A DNA stretch of 64,000 nucleotides from Aeromonas veronii bv. veronii (GCF_000820225.1 NZ_CDDK01000013.1:1-64000); one strand, 5' to 3'; positions 28,643 through 38,880 are shown, counted from the first letter of the stretch. Numbers and translations: made by a program. Notes: a model not told the origin generated them from the sequence alone.

Positions 28643-29389
28643 GTGCGGACATGGCACCTACCTCATCTGCTACTGCTCTTGTGGGCCACCTTCGCGCAGG
28701 CCGATCCGGGCAAACTCGAGTATCTGAGCGAAATCTCTCCCCCGTTTAATTTCAGCGACCAGCAAGGGATGCCGACCAGATTGTCGGTGGAGCTGATGCA
28801 ACTTATCTGGAAAGCGCGCGGCGTATCGCCCCAGCCCATCCGCATTATGCCCTGGGCCCGAGGCTACAACCTGCTGCAACAAAAACCCAATGTGGTGCTG
28901 TTTGCCACCGCCCGCACCCCGCAGCGGGAAGCGCTCTTCAAGTGGGCCTGCCCCATCGATCACTCGGAGTTTGTGCTGCTGGGGCGCAAGGCGGACAACA
29001 TCACCCTCGGCTCGGAGGCCGAGATCAGCCGCTACAAGGTCGGCGTGGTGCGCTCTACCGTCTCCAAACAGCTGCTGCTCGAACGCGGTATCGATGAGCG
29101 CCAGCTGATGCTGGCCAACCGCCTCACCCAGGCGGCCAAAATGCTCACCTCAGGTCGTGCCGATCTGTTTGCGACCAACAAGCTGGCGGGCTATCAAACC
29201 CTGCAGCAACAGGGCTTCAAGCCGGATGACTTTCATGTCGCCTTCGTGCTGGATGCCAGACCGCTCTGCTACGCCTTCAGCCGTCAGGTGCCCGACAGCG
29301 AGGTCGCCCTCTTTCAGCAGGCGCTGACCCATGTCGTCGCCTCGGCGGATTTCTCGGCCCTGCAAGCCAAATACCTGCCGCTGCGCTAA
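28643..29389 (+). CDS. Periplasmic solute-binding protein paralog 2
   Basis: 248 aa, same length and architecture as paralog 1. The GTG at 28643 is taken as start: AAGGA lies 8 nt upstream, the same spacing as in paralog 1, and it leads directly into signal peptide MRTWHLPHLLLLLWATFAQA. Shared motifs are PWARGYNLLQQKPN, LFATARTPQRE, KWACPIDHSE and YAFSRQVPDSEVALFQQ. The ligand region differs (SEISPPFNFSDQQ), suggesting a different or broadened ligand. It is flanked by its own terminator. Confidence 0.84.
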   Translation: MRTWHLPHLLLLLWATFAQADPGKLEYLSEISPPFNFSDQQGMPTRLSVELMQLIWKARGVSPQPIRIMPWARGYNLLQQKPNVVLFATARTPQREALFKWACPIDHSEFVLLGRKADNITLGSEAEISRYKVGVVRSTVSKQLLLERGIDERQLMLANRLTQAAKMLTSGRADLFATNKLAGYQTLQQQGFKPDDFHVAFVLDARPLCYAFSRQVPDSEVALFQQALTHVVASADFSALQAKYLPLR

Positions 29390-29413
29390 CGCCCCGATCG
29401 CCGCCGACATTGG

Positions 29414-29446
29414 GCGCGGGATGGGACTGTGCACCCGCGCTTTTTT
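29414..29446 (+). terminator. Terminator after solute-binding paralog 2
   Basis: GCGCGGG pairs with CCCGCGC across a 13-base loop and is followed by TTTTTT. Confidence 0.85.
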
Positions 29447-29528
29447 GCCAAACATGCTCCATCGCCTTGGCGAAATCGGCCAGCTTGGTCACACTTGAGC
29501 AGATATTCCCTTGATCAGGATGGCAAAA

Positions 29529-30284
29529 ATGAAACCATGGATTGGATTGGCCGGGGCGCTGCTGGCCACCCTCGCACAGGCGAGTCCTGAGCTCGGCAAA
29601 CTGCACTACATCACCGAAGATTACAAACCCTACAACTACGCCGATGCCAGCGGCGCCCCCACCGGCCTCGCGGTCGAACTGCTGCAACTGGTATGGAAAA
29701 AGACCAATACACCGGCGCAGCCCGTCACCATCATGCCGTGGGCGCGCGGCTACTACCTGCTGACCCAAAAGCCCAATGCGGTGCTCTTCTCCACCGCCCG
29801 CACCCAGGCGCGGGACCCCCTGTTCAAGTGGGCCTGCCCCATCGGGTATGCCGAGATCGTGCTGGTGGGGCTGGCCGATCGCAATATCACCATCACCAAA
29901 CTCGACGATGCCAAGGCGTTCAATATCGGGGCGGTGCGGGCAGATGTGGGGGAGCAACTGCTGCTCAACAACGGCTTTGACGAGAGTAAACTGATGGCCG
30001 CCAACCGGCTGGCACAGGCGCTCAAGATGCTCACCTCCGGCCGGGTCGATCTGGTCTCCACCAACAAGACCACCATGGAGCAGCTGATCGTCGAGCAAAA
30101 ACTCGATCCCGCCCGCTTCAAGGAGCAGTGGGTACTGAGCTCGGAGCAGTTCTGCTTCGCCTTCAGCCATCCGGTGAGCGACGAACTGGTCAAGGAGTTC
30201 CAGACCGGCTTGACCCAGGTGCTGGCGAGCAGCGAATACCCGCTGCTGCACAGCAAATACTTCCCAACCCCCGCCGCCAAATAG
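29529..30284 (+). CDS. Periplasmic solute-binding protein paralog 3
   Basis: 251 aa. It has signal peptide MKPWIGLAGALLATLAQAS and the same core: EDYKPYNYADASGAPTGLAV, PWARGYYLLTQKPN, LFSTARTQARDPLFKWACP. ATG 29529 has AGGA 8 nt upstream; the in-frame ATG at 29520 has none. It is closer to paralog 1 in the N-terminal lobe but diverges after about residue 150. Third member of the tandem set, with a strong terminator behind. Confidence 0.84.
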   Translation: MKPWIGLAGALLATLAQASPELGKLHYITEDYKPYNYADASGAPTGLAVELLQLVWKKTNTPAQPVTIMPWARGYYLLTQKPNAVLFSTARTQARDPLFKWACPIGYAEIVLVGLADRNITITKLDDAKAFNIGAVRADVGEQLLLNNGFDESKLMAANRLAQALKMLTSGRVDLVSTNKTTMEQLIVEQKLDPARFKEQWVLSSEQFCFAFSHPVSDELVKEFQTGLTQVLASSEYPLLHSKYFPTPAAK

Positions 30285-30308
30285 CGGCGCCGCGTCGAGC
30301 ACCAACAA

Positions 30309-30341
30309 CAAGGGGCCCACTGCGGGCCCCTTCGCTTTTTA
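30309..30341 (+). terminator. Terminator after solute-binding paralog 3
   Basis: AAGGGGCCC / GGGCCCCTT stem followed by CGCTTTTT. Confidence 0.9.
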
Positions 30342-31245
30342 CTGTTTGCGCTTCACTCTTTTTTTACCGTTTGCACGCCTCTCGCGGCGTCCCCCCACCG
30401 CCCTGCCAGCTCCAAGCCCGACAACCAACAACTAATCGCTAATTAATAAAAGTTTGTGCCAGCGCAAAAAACCACTCTTTTCTGATAGTTAGCTCATCAA
30501 AACCATAGATAAGACCACTCTGGCTCCGTAATATGGCGACGGGCGTCTGTTGACCCCTTTTCCGAGATCAATGGTCAACGGCGCAATCTGGTAGCGACAG
30601 TCAGGGGCGGTAGCGACTTTAGCGGAGACCAGCCGGTCTCCCGCCCCTGCGCCAAGGTAACCGTCCCCTCTCCCCTTGCGGGAGAGGGCTAGGGTGAGGG
30701 GTCACTAGCCTGATGGGCATGACTTCGTCATGCAGGACACGAGGGCGTTGCCCTCGACGGGGTTTCGCCGCCGCTGCGCGGCTTGGCGAGTGACTTTTCT
30801 TTGCGTGGCCAAAGAAAAGTCACCAAAAGAAAGGCCACCCCCACTTGTTCGCCCTCCTGCGTCGGGTTCCCTCGGTTCACCCGTTTGTCCCACGGCACGC
30901 GCCGATGGGCTTTGACCTTCGCCATCCATGGCGTCGGTCAAAGTCCGCTACGGACATCCATGTCCTTGCGCCAAACCGGGCCGAGCGTTTCTCGTCCAAT
31001 ACCGGTTTGGCCCATGACCCAGCGGCGCTCGCTCGGCGTCCTGCCTCGCGGCCTGGACAAACGGTCTCACCTCGGCGAACAACAGGGGGCAACACCCGAC
31101 CCATAGCCCCGAGGAAAATATCAGATACAGGATTCATGCCGATCTGAGATAGAGGTGTAATTCACTTCGTTCATTACACCCTACGATATACACCGATTTC
31201 CATTGCATTATTTCCTATCAGACAAGATACATTTTCGAGATTGAT
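30342..31245. repeat. Hairpin-rich dispersed-repeat block
   Basis: About 900 bp without a real gene. It contains a chain of perfect or near-perfect hairpins. CAGGGGCG...CGCCCCTG encloses GGAGACC/GGTCTCC (30602-30649). CCCTCTCCC/GGGAGAGGG lies at 30666-30688, GCATGAC/GTCATGC at 30717-30733 and CGAGGGC/GCCCTCG at 30740-30756. A 14-bp stem GTGACTTTTCTTTG/CAAAGAAAAGTCAC spans 30790-30823. CTTTGACC/GGTCAAAG encloses CGCCAT/ATGGCG (30910-30943), and GCCAAACCGG/CCGGTTTGGC spans 30970-31011. A GGTGTAAT/ATTACACC hairpin is near 31155-31181. Several are like dispersed intergenic repeats of Proteobacteria. Frames here give low-complexity 'proteins' and are rejected. Confidence 0.75.
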
Positions 31246-31911
31246 ATGAGCAACAGCCTAATTGATAATTTGAAATCGTTTAACCGAAAAGAGCGGTTTT
31301 ACCTAATTGGTCAAATGCTGGGAAACCCAGAATTTCGCATGGATAAAATACAGCTTGATGAGATATCTAGGCTCATCGGTATCACAATCCCCAGTGAATA
31401 CTTTGCTGCTATGGATTATCACCTTGACTGGATCTATGCCAGCCTGTTTCTCACCCAAGAACATGATGAAAAAACATTCCCACGAAACTTCATCGACAAT
31501 AATAAAAAGGTGGACTTGCAAATATCAGGCACTCAAGAGGATGTCGATTTTCTTCTTGCTTTTGTTGATCACGAAAACACAACCCATATTGTGATGATTG
31601 AAGCTAAAGGCGATAGCTATTTTAGCAACGCTCAGTTAAACAGTAAAAACAAGAGGTTCAAGGCTATTTTCGGCGATGAAGATACATGGCCAAATGTAAG
31701 GCCTCACTTTTTACTTTGCAGCCCAAAAGAGCCACAAAACGTAACCATTGAAGATCCAGTCTATTTTATGCTTACCAAAGATCAAAATCCTATTTGGTTC
31801 CCGCTTATAATGGGTACAGGGAAAAATAAAGTAACCCGATGTATGGATGGTGATAAAAACAATAAACCATCTAGTGAAGGTGACCATTGGAAAGTTGAAA
31901 ACCGTACTTAG
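31246..31911 (+). CDS. Unknown protein with PD-(D/E)XK-like motif
   Basis: 221 aa. I do not recognise the family. The gene is AT-rich, unlike its GC-rich neighbours. The segment VDFLLAFVDHENTTHIVMIEAKGDS (about 98-123) has an acidic residue followed by hydrophobic strand-E-A-K, the pattern of the PD-(D/E)XK nuclease core. FLLCSPKEP and a second basic region follow. There is no membrane segment. The ribosome site is weak (CGAG about 7 nt upstream of ATG 31246). It lies 354 bp before an ATPase/HNH pair of Septu type and could be an accessory or an independent defence gene. Nuclease function is an inference from one motif. Confidence 0.6.
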   Translation: MSNSLIDNLKSFNRKERFYLIGQMLGNPEFRMDKIQLDEISRLIGITIPSEYFAAMDYHLDWIYASLFLTQEHDEKTFPRNFIDNNKKVDLQISGTQEDVDFLLAFVDHENTTHIVMIEAKGDSYFSNAQLNSKNKRFKAIFGDEDTWPNVRPHFLLCSPKEPQNVTIEDPVYFMLTKDQNPIWFPLIMGTGKNKVTRCMDGDKNNKPSSEGDHWKVENRT

Positions 31912-32265
31912 AAATAGCGGGTAATGTACTTCGTGTACTGCTCCCATCCCCGTGTTATCGGGATAACAAATGGGGATCCTTATCTCAGAACCAACCCTTC
32001 GCCCACCCCGTGGCGAGATCAGATTGTCGCTCAGATACAACAGGTGTCATCGACATGGTTGCATAGGTGGAAAAAATCATGGTGAGTACAACGGCAAGCG
32101 GCACATATCCCTATCGGAAAATAGCTATATATTGGATACCCGAAAGTGCATATTTCATCGTAATAACCCCTTACTTCTCGAACGTCCAATTACGCTTAGC
32201 TAATCGAACCCACGGCCCTAATAAAATCACTCTATGTCGAAAGAACCATTATCAAGGAATATAAA
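31912..32265 (+). other. AT-rich leader before the ATPase/HNH pair
   Basis: 354 bp. It has a GTAC-TTCGT-GTAC hairpin at 31924-31940 and a longer two-step hairpin at 31946-31977: ATCCCC / GGGGAT outside, TGTTATC-GG-GATAACA inside. AAGGA at 32254-32258 lies 7 nt before the TTG start. A 65-codon frame (32067-32264) has no ribosome site and no recognisable protein. The region may hold a promoter or a small structured RNA. Confidence 0.4.
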
Positions 32266-33912
32266 TTGAAGTTAATACACATATATGTAGAATCATATAA
32301 ACACCTAAAGAATATTAATATTATATTACATGGTGGATTCAAATGCGAGCATGTGGGCGGCGTTCTATCAATAGCAAGTTCACCAACCATAGATACCTAT
32401 TATAAAGGTTCATCATTTCAAGCCATCATAGGAAAAAATGGTGTAGGAAAAACAAGTATTTTGGATTTAATTTCTTCTGACGGAACAGATCCAAATCAGC
32501 AACTATTCATGGTCTGGTATAACGATAAAAATGAATATGAGATCCATACTAGATACTATGCACCCAAAGATGTAAATGCCGATAAAAAATATAAAATTTT
32601 ACATGAATATTTAGATGGCAATGTGCGCATTGCGAAAATAAATAACATTTCCGAGCCATTTTCATCATTAAATAAAAACATGGGCACTGTATCAACGCTT
32701 ACTCCATCTATTTATAAAAGCACAAAAGCCAATAGACGTTATCAAAATAAAATATTGTCGAACTTTTTCTCATCATCTAAATATTATCAAAATGAATTAA
32801 GACCAAAATATAAAATCACACTATACAAACTTGACGACCAAAAACTATCAAAGATCTTTTATAATATTGAAAGAGATAAGGCAACACACAAAATATTAAA
32901 TGAATTACTCTTGAAGAAAAATTTAAACATTCATGACATAAAGAACACATTTATATCTTATGAGAATGATAATGGTATTTCAGTTAGAAATAACTTTATT
33001 CTAAGCATCAGCTCACAAATTGCAAAAAATAATCCTCAGTTAATTAATGGCAGTCAAGTTCAAATTGCAGCGATACTTCTAGCACATATATTCTCAACTC
33101 ATGGCATTAGTTTAACAAGCATTGACCTATGGGAGAAAGAGTACATTGATAACATAGATAAATGGAGTGATGATGTTCGTAGATCAAATTCATTTCGACC
33201 AGAAAAAGAAAATACATATTTGACGCTTAAAAATAATATCACAGCAATAGATAACATTATTGTAAACCTGAGCAACTATGATAATAAAAATTATCATAAC
33301 ATTGATGAGTTTCCAGACAGAACGACTTTTATACACTCCGAGCCAAACCAGATTCAATATATAATGGAAGGTCTGGAACGTTCTAAATATCACTTGAATG
33401 ATGCCTTTGAATACGGTTGGGATGGTTTGAGCTCTGGAGAACTTGCAAAAGCACTGCTGCTTGCAAATATATTCAGATATATTCAAAAGACTAAGGGCGT
33501 GACTAACCATATAATTTTGATGGACGAGATTGATATCTATCTACATCCGGAATGGCAACGAAAAATAATAAGCGAGATAATATCATTAATATCTACAGAG
33601 TCAGTTGCAGAGAAGTTTCAATTTATTATTACCAGCCACTCCCCCATAGTAATCAGTGATTTACTTCCAGAAAACATTGTTAGTTTGAGCAAGCGAGATA
33701 ATGGTGTTGTTTTCATTAGTGAATCACCTGGCTATGCAACACAGATCACAGATCTATATCTTCAAGGTCTGCATATTTCGTCTACTTATGGTGAAATAAC
33801 GAATGACACACTAACTAGATTACTTAACAAAAACACACGAACTCAAGATGACATAGACATTATATCTAGAATATCGAGCAACAACATTAGAAGTCTTTTG
33901 GAGCGGATATGA
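32266..33912 (+). CDS. ABC/AAA-type ATPase, Septu PtuA-like
   Basis: 548 aa. Walker A is IIGKNGVGKTSILDL (about 54-68). The ABC-type signature is GLSSGELAKALLLA (about 387-400), Walker B is IILMDEIDIYLHPEW (about 416-430), and the H-loop is ITSHSP (about 458). The central ~300 residues are a helical, Lys/Asn-rich insert. This is the SMC/RecF-like architecture of PtuA, retron-associated and OLD-like ATPases. The start is TTG at 32266, set by AAGGA 7 nt upstream; no ATG fits before the beta-strand MKLIHIYVESYKHL. It overlaps the HNH gene by 4 nt. No reverse transcriptase is nearby, so it is not an RT-type retron. Septu is the best fit, from architecture and pairing. Confidence 0.8.
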   Translation: MKLIHIYVESYKHLKNINIILHGGFKCEHVGGVLSIASSPTIDTYYKGSSFQAIIGKNGVGKTSILDLISSDGTDPNQQLFMVWYNDKNEYEIHTRYYAPKDVNADKKYKILHEYLDGNVRIAKINNISEPFSSLNKNMGTVSTLTPSIYKSTKANRRYQNKILSNFFSSSKYYQNELRPKYKITLYKLDDQKLSKIFYNIERDKATHKILNELLLKKNLNIHDIKNTFISYENDNGISVRNNFILSISSQIAKNNPQLINGSQVQIAAILLAHIFSTHGISLTSIDLWEKEYIDNIDKWSDDVRRSNSFRPEKENTYLTLKNNITAIDNIIVNLSNYDNKNYHNIDEFPDRTTFIHSEPNQIQYIMEGLERSKYHLNDAFEYGWDGLSSGELAKALLLANIFRYIQKTKGVTNHIILMDEIDIYLHPEWQRKIISEIISLISTESVAEKFQFIITSHSPIVISDLLPENIVSLSKRDNGVVFISESPGYATQITDLYLQGLHISSTYGEITNDTLTRLLNKNTRTQDDIDIISRISSNNIRSLLERI

Positions 33913-35078
33913 TACATATTAATGCCAATCTAAACCGTAATCTCATAAATGAGATCGAGCAACATGTTAGACTTAATGTTATTCCTTATGTCAGAGCATT
34001 TTCCGAACAGATACCAGAAAATCATAGGAATATATTTAACGAGTTATTTAGCAATGACAACATCATGTCTTTAATTAATGCATCTCCAACTGAATTAGAG
34101 AATATTGCAGATCACATTTATACGACACTGCCGCAGCTTGCAGAACGATACCACCCTTATAGATACTACTCGCAAATAAATGAAAATCTAACTGACATAG
34201 AAGATATTGACGTCAGAGGAAATGAAGAACTTATTATTTTAAAAGCTACGCGGGTTCTTGACGAAATTACTAATCTTAATCCAGGTAATCAAGAAAACCC
34301 ATTCAGCTATGTCAAAGATAACTTATCAGCAAATGCTCTTGGGAAAAAACTCACCGCTCTTAAAAAGATACAAAACTTTAAGAGGTCACGATATAAAATA
34401 ACTAAAAAATATATAGAAAATTTTTCACCATGGCTTCAATCCCCATTTAGTATGTTTGACTATGACACTTTCAGAGGGATATTTAACGAGAGAATTATTG
34501 AATCTTACAATCTAACACCATGTCCATTCTGTGCATATGATTCTGTTGAAATTGTTAGAACTGCAAGAAAAACTTATATTCCAGCACTGGATCATTTCCT
34601 ACCAAAATCAAAATATCCATTTCTAGCATTATCAATTAATAACTTACTTCCATCATGCTATCGCTGCAACTCTTCTTTCAAAAAAGAATCTGATATGCTT
34701 GAACACTTCCACCCTAAAAGAGATTCAGTGGAGCAAATAGATATATTTCAATTCAGTGTATTACCTGACACTCCATTCAACTCACCAGAATCGTCAAGAA
34801 TAACTGTAGGTATTAATAATAATTGCCCTAAGCTATTGAAGAATTCAGTTATTTTTGAACTTGAAGGAGTTTACAATCTAAAAAATATTAAGAAAAAATT
34901 CTTGGATATGAGGGAACGTATTGAACTATATAAAAGTATGGGTGGTACACACATTGATGATATTTTAAGTAACCCAGAAAGAATCCGTTTACTATTAAAT
35001 GTTGATTTAAATGCTAGCCCTCAAGATATTCCATTGCAAAAATTTAAAATTGAAGCTCTAAAAAGCTTACGTCCTTAA
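33909..35078 (+). CDS. HNH endonuclease, Septu PtuB-like
   Basis: 389 aa. The HNH/zinc site is in the middle: CPFCAYDS (about 205), LDHFLPKSKYP (about 227, with the catalytic His) and NNLLPSCYRCNSSFK (about 244-258). Both CxxC pairs are intact. The N-terminal ~200 residues are helical and unassigned. This is longer than typical PtuB, so a variant with an extra N-terminal domain is possible. ATG 33909 overlaps the ATPase stop (ATGA), so the products are made together. In Septu the ATPase and HNH nuclease form one complex. Low GC suggests horizontal acquisition. Confidence 0.8.
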   Translation: MIHINANLNRNLINEIEQHVRLNVIPYVRAFSEQIPENHRNIFNELFSNDNIMSLINASPTELENIADHIYTTLPQLAERYHPYRYYSQINENLTDIEDIDVRGNEELIILKATRVLDEITNLNPGNQENPFSYVKDNLSANALGKKLTALKKIQNFKRSRYKITKKYIENFSPWLQSPFSMFDYDTFRGIFNERIIESYNLTPCPFCAYDSVEIVRTARKTYIPALDHFLPKSKYPFLALSINNLLPSCYRCNSSFKKESDMLEHFHPKRDSVEQIDIFQFSVLPDTPFNSPESSRITVGINNNCPKLLKNSVIFELEGVYNLKNIKKKFLDMRERIELYKSMGGTHIDDILSNPERIRLLLNVDLNASPQDIPLQKFKIEALKSLRP

Positions 35079-35176
35079 TCTAACAAGCCATGCGAATACG
35101 AATTTTTTAGTATCTCTATTTCCCAAGGGGCGAGGGGATCAGACTGAAAGATGCTGAAGCTTCACTGCAGACCACA

Positions 35177-35208
35177 AAAAAACCGCAGCCCAAGGGCTGC
35201 GGTTTTTT
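35177..35208. terminator. Bidirectional terminator between the HNH gene and cysS
   Basis: AAAAAACCGCAGCCC-AA-GGGCTGCGGTTTTTT, a 15-bp near-perfect hairpin with A- and T-runs, serving both convergent genes. It marks the return to GC-rich sequence. Confidence 0.92.
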
Positions 35209-35254
35209 ATTGGCTCAACCTGTTGGCACCAGACGCCAACAAGGCCCACCGGCC

Positions 35255-36631
<1,377 letters not shown>

Positions 36632-36843
36632 CTTCTAACCACTGCCTGTGAGTAAAATGGTTGGTCATAATACCCCGTTCAGGGGCAGAAAACGAGGCAG
36701 AAAACGTGGCCAATCCCGCCTGCCAGCACGGTTACGGCGCCAGAGAGACTATGCCGCCAGCCCCTGATGGGCTAGAATTGCCACCACTTTATGCCATACA
36801 CCTGCGGGCACTTCGTCGTCCGCATCAAATGAAAGGACATATC

Positions 36844-37341
36844 ATGGTCACTCTGCACACCAATCACGGCGACATCACCCTCACCCTGAACGCTGAAAAA
36901 GCCCCGGAAACCGTGGCCAACTTCCTGCAATACTGCCGTGACGGTCACTACGACAACACCATTTTCCACCGCGTCATCGACGGCTTCATGATCCAGGGCG
37001 GCGGCTATGCCCCGGGCTTTGAAGAGAAAGACACCCGCGCCCCCATCAAGAACGAAGCGGCCAACGGCCTGTCCAACAAGATCGGCACCATCGCCATGGC
37101 CCGCACCATGGAGCCGCACTCTGCCAGCGCCCAGTTCTTCATCAACGTGAACAACAACGACTTCCTCGACTTCAAATCCGCCACCACTCAGGGCTTCGGC
37201 TACTGCGTATTCGGTGAAGTGACCGCCGGCATGGACGTGGTCAACAAGATCAAGGGCGTCAAGACCGGCAACTACGGCCGTATCCACCAGGACGTGCCGG
37301 TAGAAGACGTAGTGATCACCAAGGTGACCCTTGCTGACTGA
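36844..37341 (+). CDS. ppiB: Peptidyl-prolyl cis-trans isomerase B (cyclophilin)
   Basis: 165 aa, cytoplasmic (no signal peptide). Cyclophilin active-site segments are [30 protein letters not shown] and [19 protein letters not shown] 36844 has AAAGGA 6 nt upstream. It is divergent from cysS. The stop codon lies 11 nt inside the next frame, and the ppiB terminator falls in that frame. Confidence 0.97.
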   Translation: MVTLHTNHGDITLTLNAEKAPETVANFLQYCRDGHYDNTIFHRVIDGFMIQGGGYAPGFEEKDTRAPIKNEAANGLSNKIGTIAMARTMEPHSASAQFFINVNNNDFLDFKSATTQGFGYCVFGEVTAGMDVVNKIKGVKTGNYGRIHQDVPVEDVVITKVTLAD

Positions 37342-38128
37342 TCTCTGCCGACTCGGCACTGACAAAACTGCGGCCCCGGCCGCAGTTTTTCCATCTGCCT
37401 CCCCCACTGCCAGCCCAAACTGGCGCCGCCTCGACTATCTGGCCCACGGCAACCCACGCCAGCGCTCGGCCCATGCCCTGCTCACCGCCGGTGTGTGGGA
37501 TGAGCTGGCCGCGCAGTGCAGCGATATGGCGCTGGTGAGCACGCTCGCCATCGGCCTCGATCGGCCCGGCAGCGATCTCGATATCCTCTGCCAGCATACA
37601 GATCCCGCCGAGTTTGCCGCTATTTTTGCAGAGCAAGGCTGGCAGGCGAGCGCCAAGGGCGACAATATCTGGTTGCTGGAGCGCATCTTTGCCTGCCTCG
37701 ACCAGAGCTGTGCCGATAACGGTTGTGATAACCGCATCACCAACTGGCCGCTGGAGCTCTATGTCACCCCCGCCCCTATCGAGACGCTGAATGGCTGGCG
37801 CCACCTCACCCTGATGGCGGCCCTGCTCGAGCGGTTTGGCGATGCTTTCTACCGCGAAGTGCTGCGCCTGCGCCTTGAAGAGGGATTGAAAGGGGAAGCG
37901 GCCATGTGCCGGTTGCTGGGGCTGGCGGGCGATCCTTATGCAGCGCTGCTGACGCTGGAGGGGCGCAATCTGGCCGAACTGTCATGGCAGCCGCCCTCCC
38001 GTGACGATATCCATACCGCAACTGGCGCGATGGCGCCCGCAGCGCACTGTTCGTCCCCTGTTGTGTCTACTATCTCTGCCACCCCTGTTTGCCCTGTTTC
38101 GACCGAGAGCCCGACCCCCACATCATGA
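37331..38128 (+). CDS. DUF4269 (nucleotidyltransferase-like) protein
   Basis: 265 aa from a TTG at 37331. The core [15 protein letters not shown] and [15 protein letters not shown] (G-S-D-L-D, a nucleotidyltransferase-like metal site) match DUF4269 in my memory. No ATG or GTG lies between 37331 and the core. AAGG sits 6 nt before the TTG, inside ppiB, so translational coupling is likely. The first ~30 residues are low-complexity and are encoded over the ppiB terminator hairpin, so the true start may be a non-canonical codon further in. The last ~40 residues are Ser/Thr/Pro-rich and end in an ATGA overlap with lpxH. Confidence 0.7.
   Translation: MLTDLCRLGTDKTAAPAAVFPSASPTASPNWRRLDYLAHGNPRQRSAHALLTAGVWDELAAQCSDMALVSTLAIGLDRPGSDLDILCQHTDPAEFAAIFAEQGWQASAKGDNIWLLERIFACLDQSCADNGCDNRITNWPLELYVTPAPIETLNGWRHLTLMAALLERFGDAFYREVLRLRLEEGLKGEAAMCRLLGLAGDPYAALLTLEGRNLAELSWQPPSRDDIHTATGAMAPAAHCSSPVVSTISATPVCPVSTESPTPTS
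37364..37390 (+). terminator. Terminator after ppiB, inside the DUF4269 frame
   Basis: AAAACTGCGGCC-CC-GGCCGCAGTTTT plus one more T. It is a textbook terminator 23 nt after the ppiB stop, but it lies within the coding frame of the next gene. Confidence 0.8.
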
Positions 38129-38880
38129 GCACCCTCTTTATCAGTGACATTCACCTCTCTGCCCAGCGGCCCGATATGACCGCGGCACTGGTGCGCTTTC
38201 TCGAGCACGACGCCCCCGGCGCCGATGCCCTCTATGTGCTGGGGGATCTCTTCGAATTCTGGATTGGCGACGATGACCCCAATCCGCTCCATCAACAGAT
38301 GGCCGATGCCTTTTTGGCCCTGAGCCAGCAGAACGTGCCCATCTACTTTATCCACGGCAACCGCGACTTTCTGCTGGGCCAGCAGTTTGCCAAGCGCGCT
38401 GGGATGACATTGCTGGGTGACCCTTGCGTTATCGACCTCTATGGGGAGCGGGTAGTGCTGAGCCACGGCGATCTGCTCTGCACCCTGGATGAGGGGTATC
38501 AGAAGTTTCGCCGCATCACCCAGCTCAAGTGGCTGCGCTGGCTGTTCCTGCGGCTGCCGCTTGCCCGCCGTCAGGCCATCGCCTGCAAGATGCGCGGCCA
38601 AAGCCAGATGGAGAACGCCCACAAGAGCCAGATCATCATGGATGTGACGCCCGCGGCGGTGGACGACACCCTGCGCGCCCACGACTGCCGGATGATGATC
38701 CACGGCCACACCCACAGACCCGCCATCCACGACTTCACCCTCGATGGCCACCCCGCCCGCCGCATCGTGCTGGGAGACTGGTTCGAGCAAGGCTCGGTGC
38801 TGGTCTGTCGCCCCGGCGAGCAGCGGCTGGAAATGCGTGCGCTGGCAACGATCGACCCCGCCGCTCACCCATCCGTCTGA
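38125..38880 (+). CDS. lpxH: UDP-2,3-diacylglucosamine diphosphatase LpxH
   Basis: 251 aa (E. coli 240). It hydrolyses UDP-2,3-diacylglucosamine to lipid X in lipid A synthesis, at the inner membrane. Metallophosphoesterase motifs are SDIHLS, LGDLFEFWIGDDD, HGNRDFLLG, LSHGDLLC and IHGHTHRP. ATG 38125 overlaps the stop of the DUF4269 gene (ATGA) and no strong ribosome site is seen, so it relies on coupling. The ppiB-lpxH neighbourhood is conserved in E. coli, here with one gene inserted. Confidence 0.97.
   Translation: MSTLFISDIHLSAQRPDMTAALVRFLEHDAPGADALYVLGDLFEFWIGDDDPNPLHQQMADAFLALSQQNVPIYFIHGNRDFLLGQQFAKRAGMTLLGDPCVIDLYGERVVLSHGDLLCTLDEGYQKFRRITQLKWLRWLFLRLPLARRQAIACKMRGQSQMENAHKSQIIMDVTPAAVDDTLRAHDCRMMIHGHTHRPAIHDFTLDGHPARRIVLGDWFEQGSVLVCRPGEQRLEMRALATIDPAAHPSV

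Noticed and set aside
30730-31137. Several 60-107 codon frames in the hairpin block
   Set aside because: They translate inverted repeats (basic, low-complexity). Such frames are known annotation artefacts of dispersed repeats.
32067-32264. 65-codon frame ending just before the ATPase gene
   Set aside because: No ribosome site and no recognisable sequence; the ATPase has its own good ribosome site.
32266-35078. Retron interpretation of the ATPase/HNH pair
   Set aside because: ATPase plus HNH pairs occur in some retrons, but no reverse transcriptase gene lies within reach on either side.
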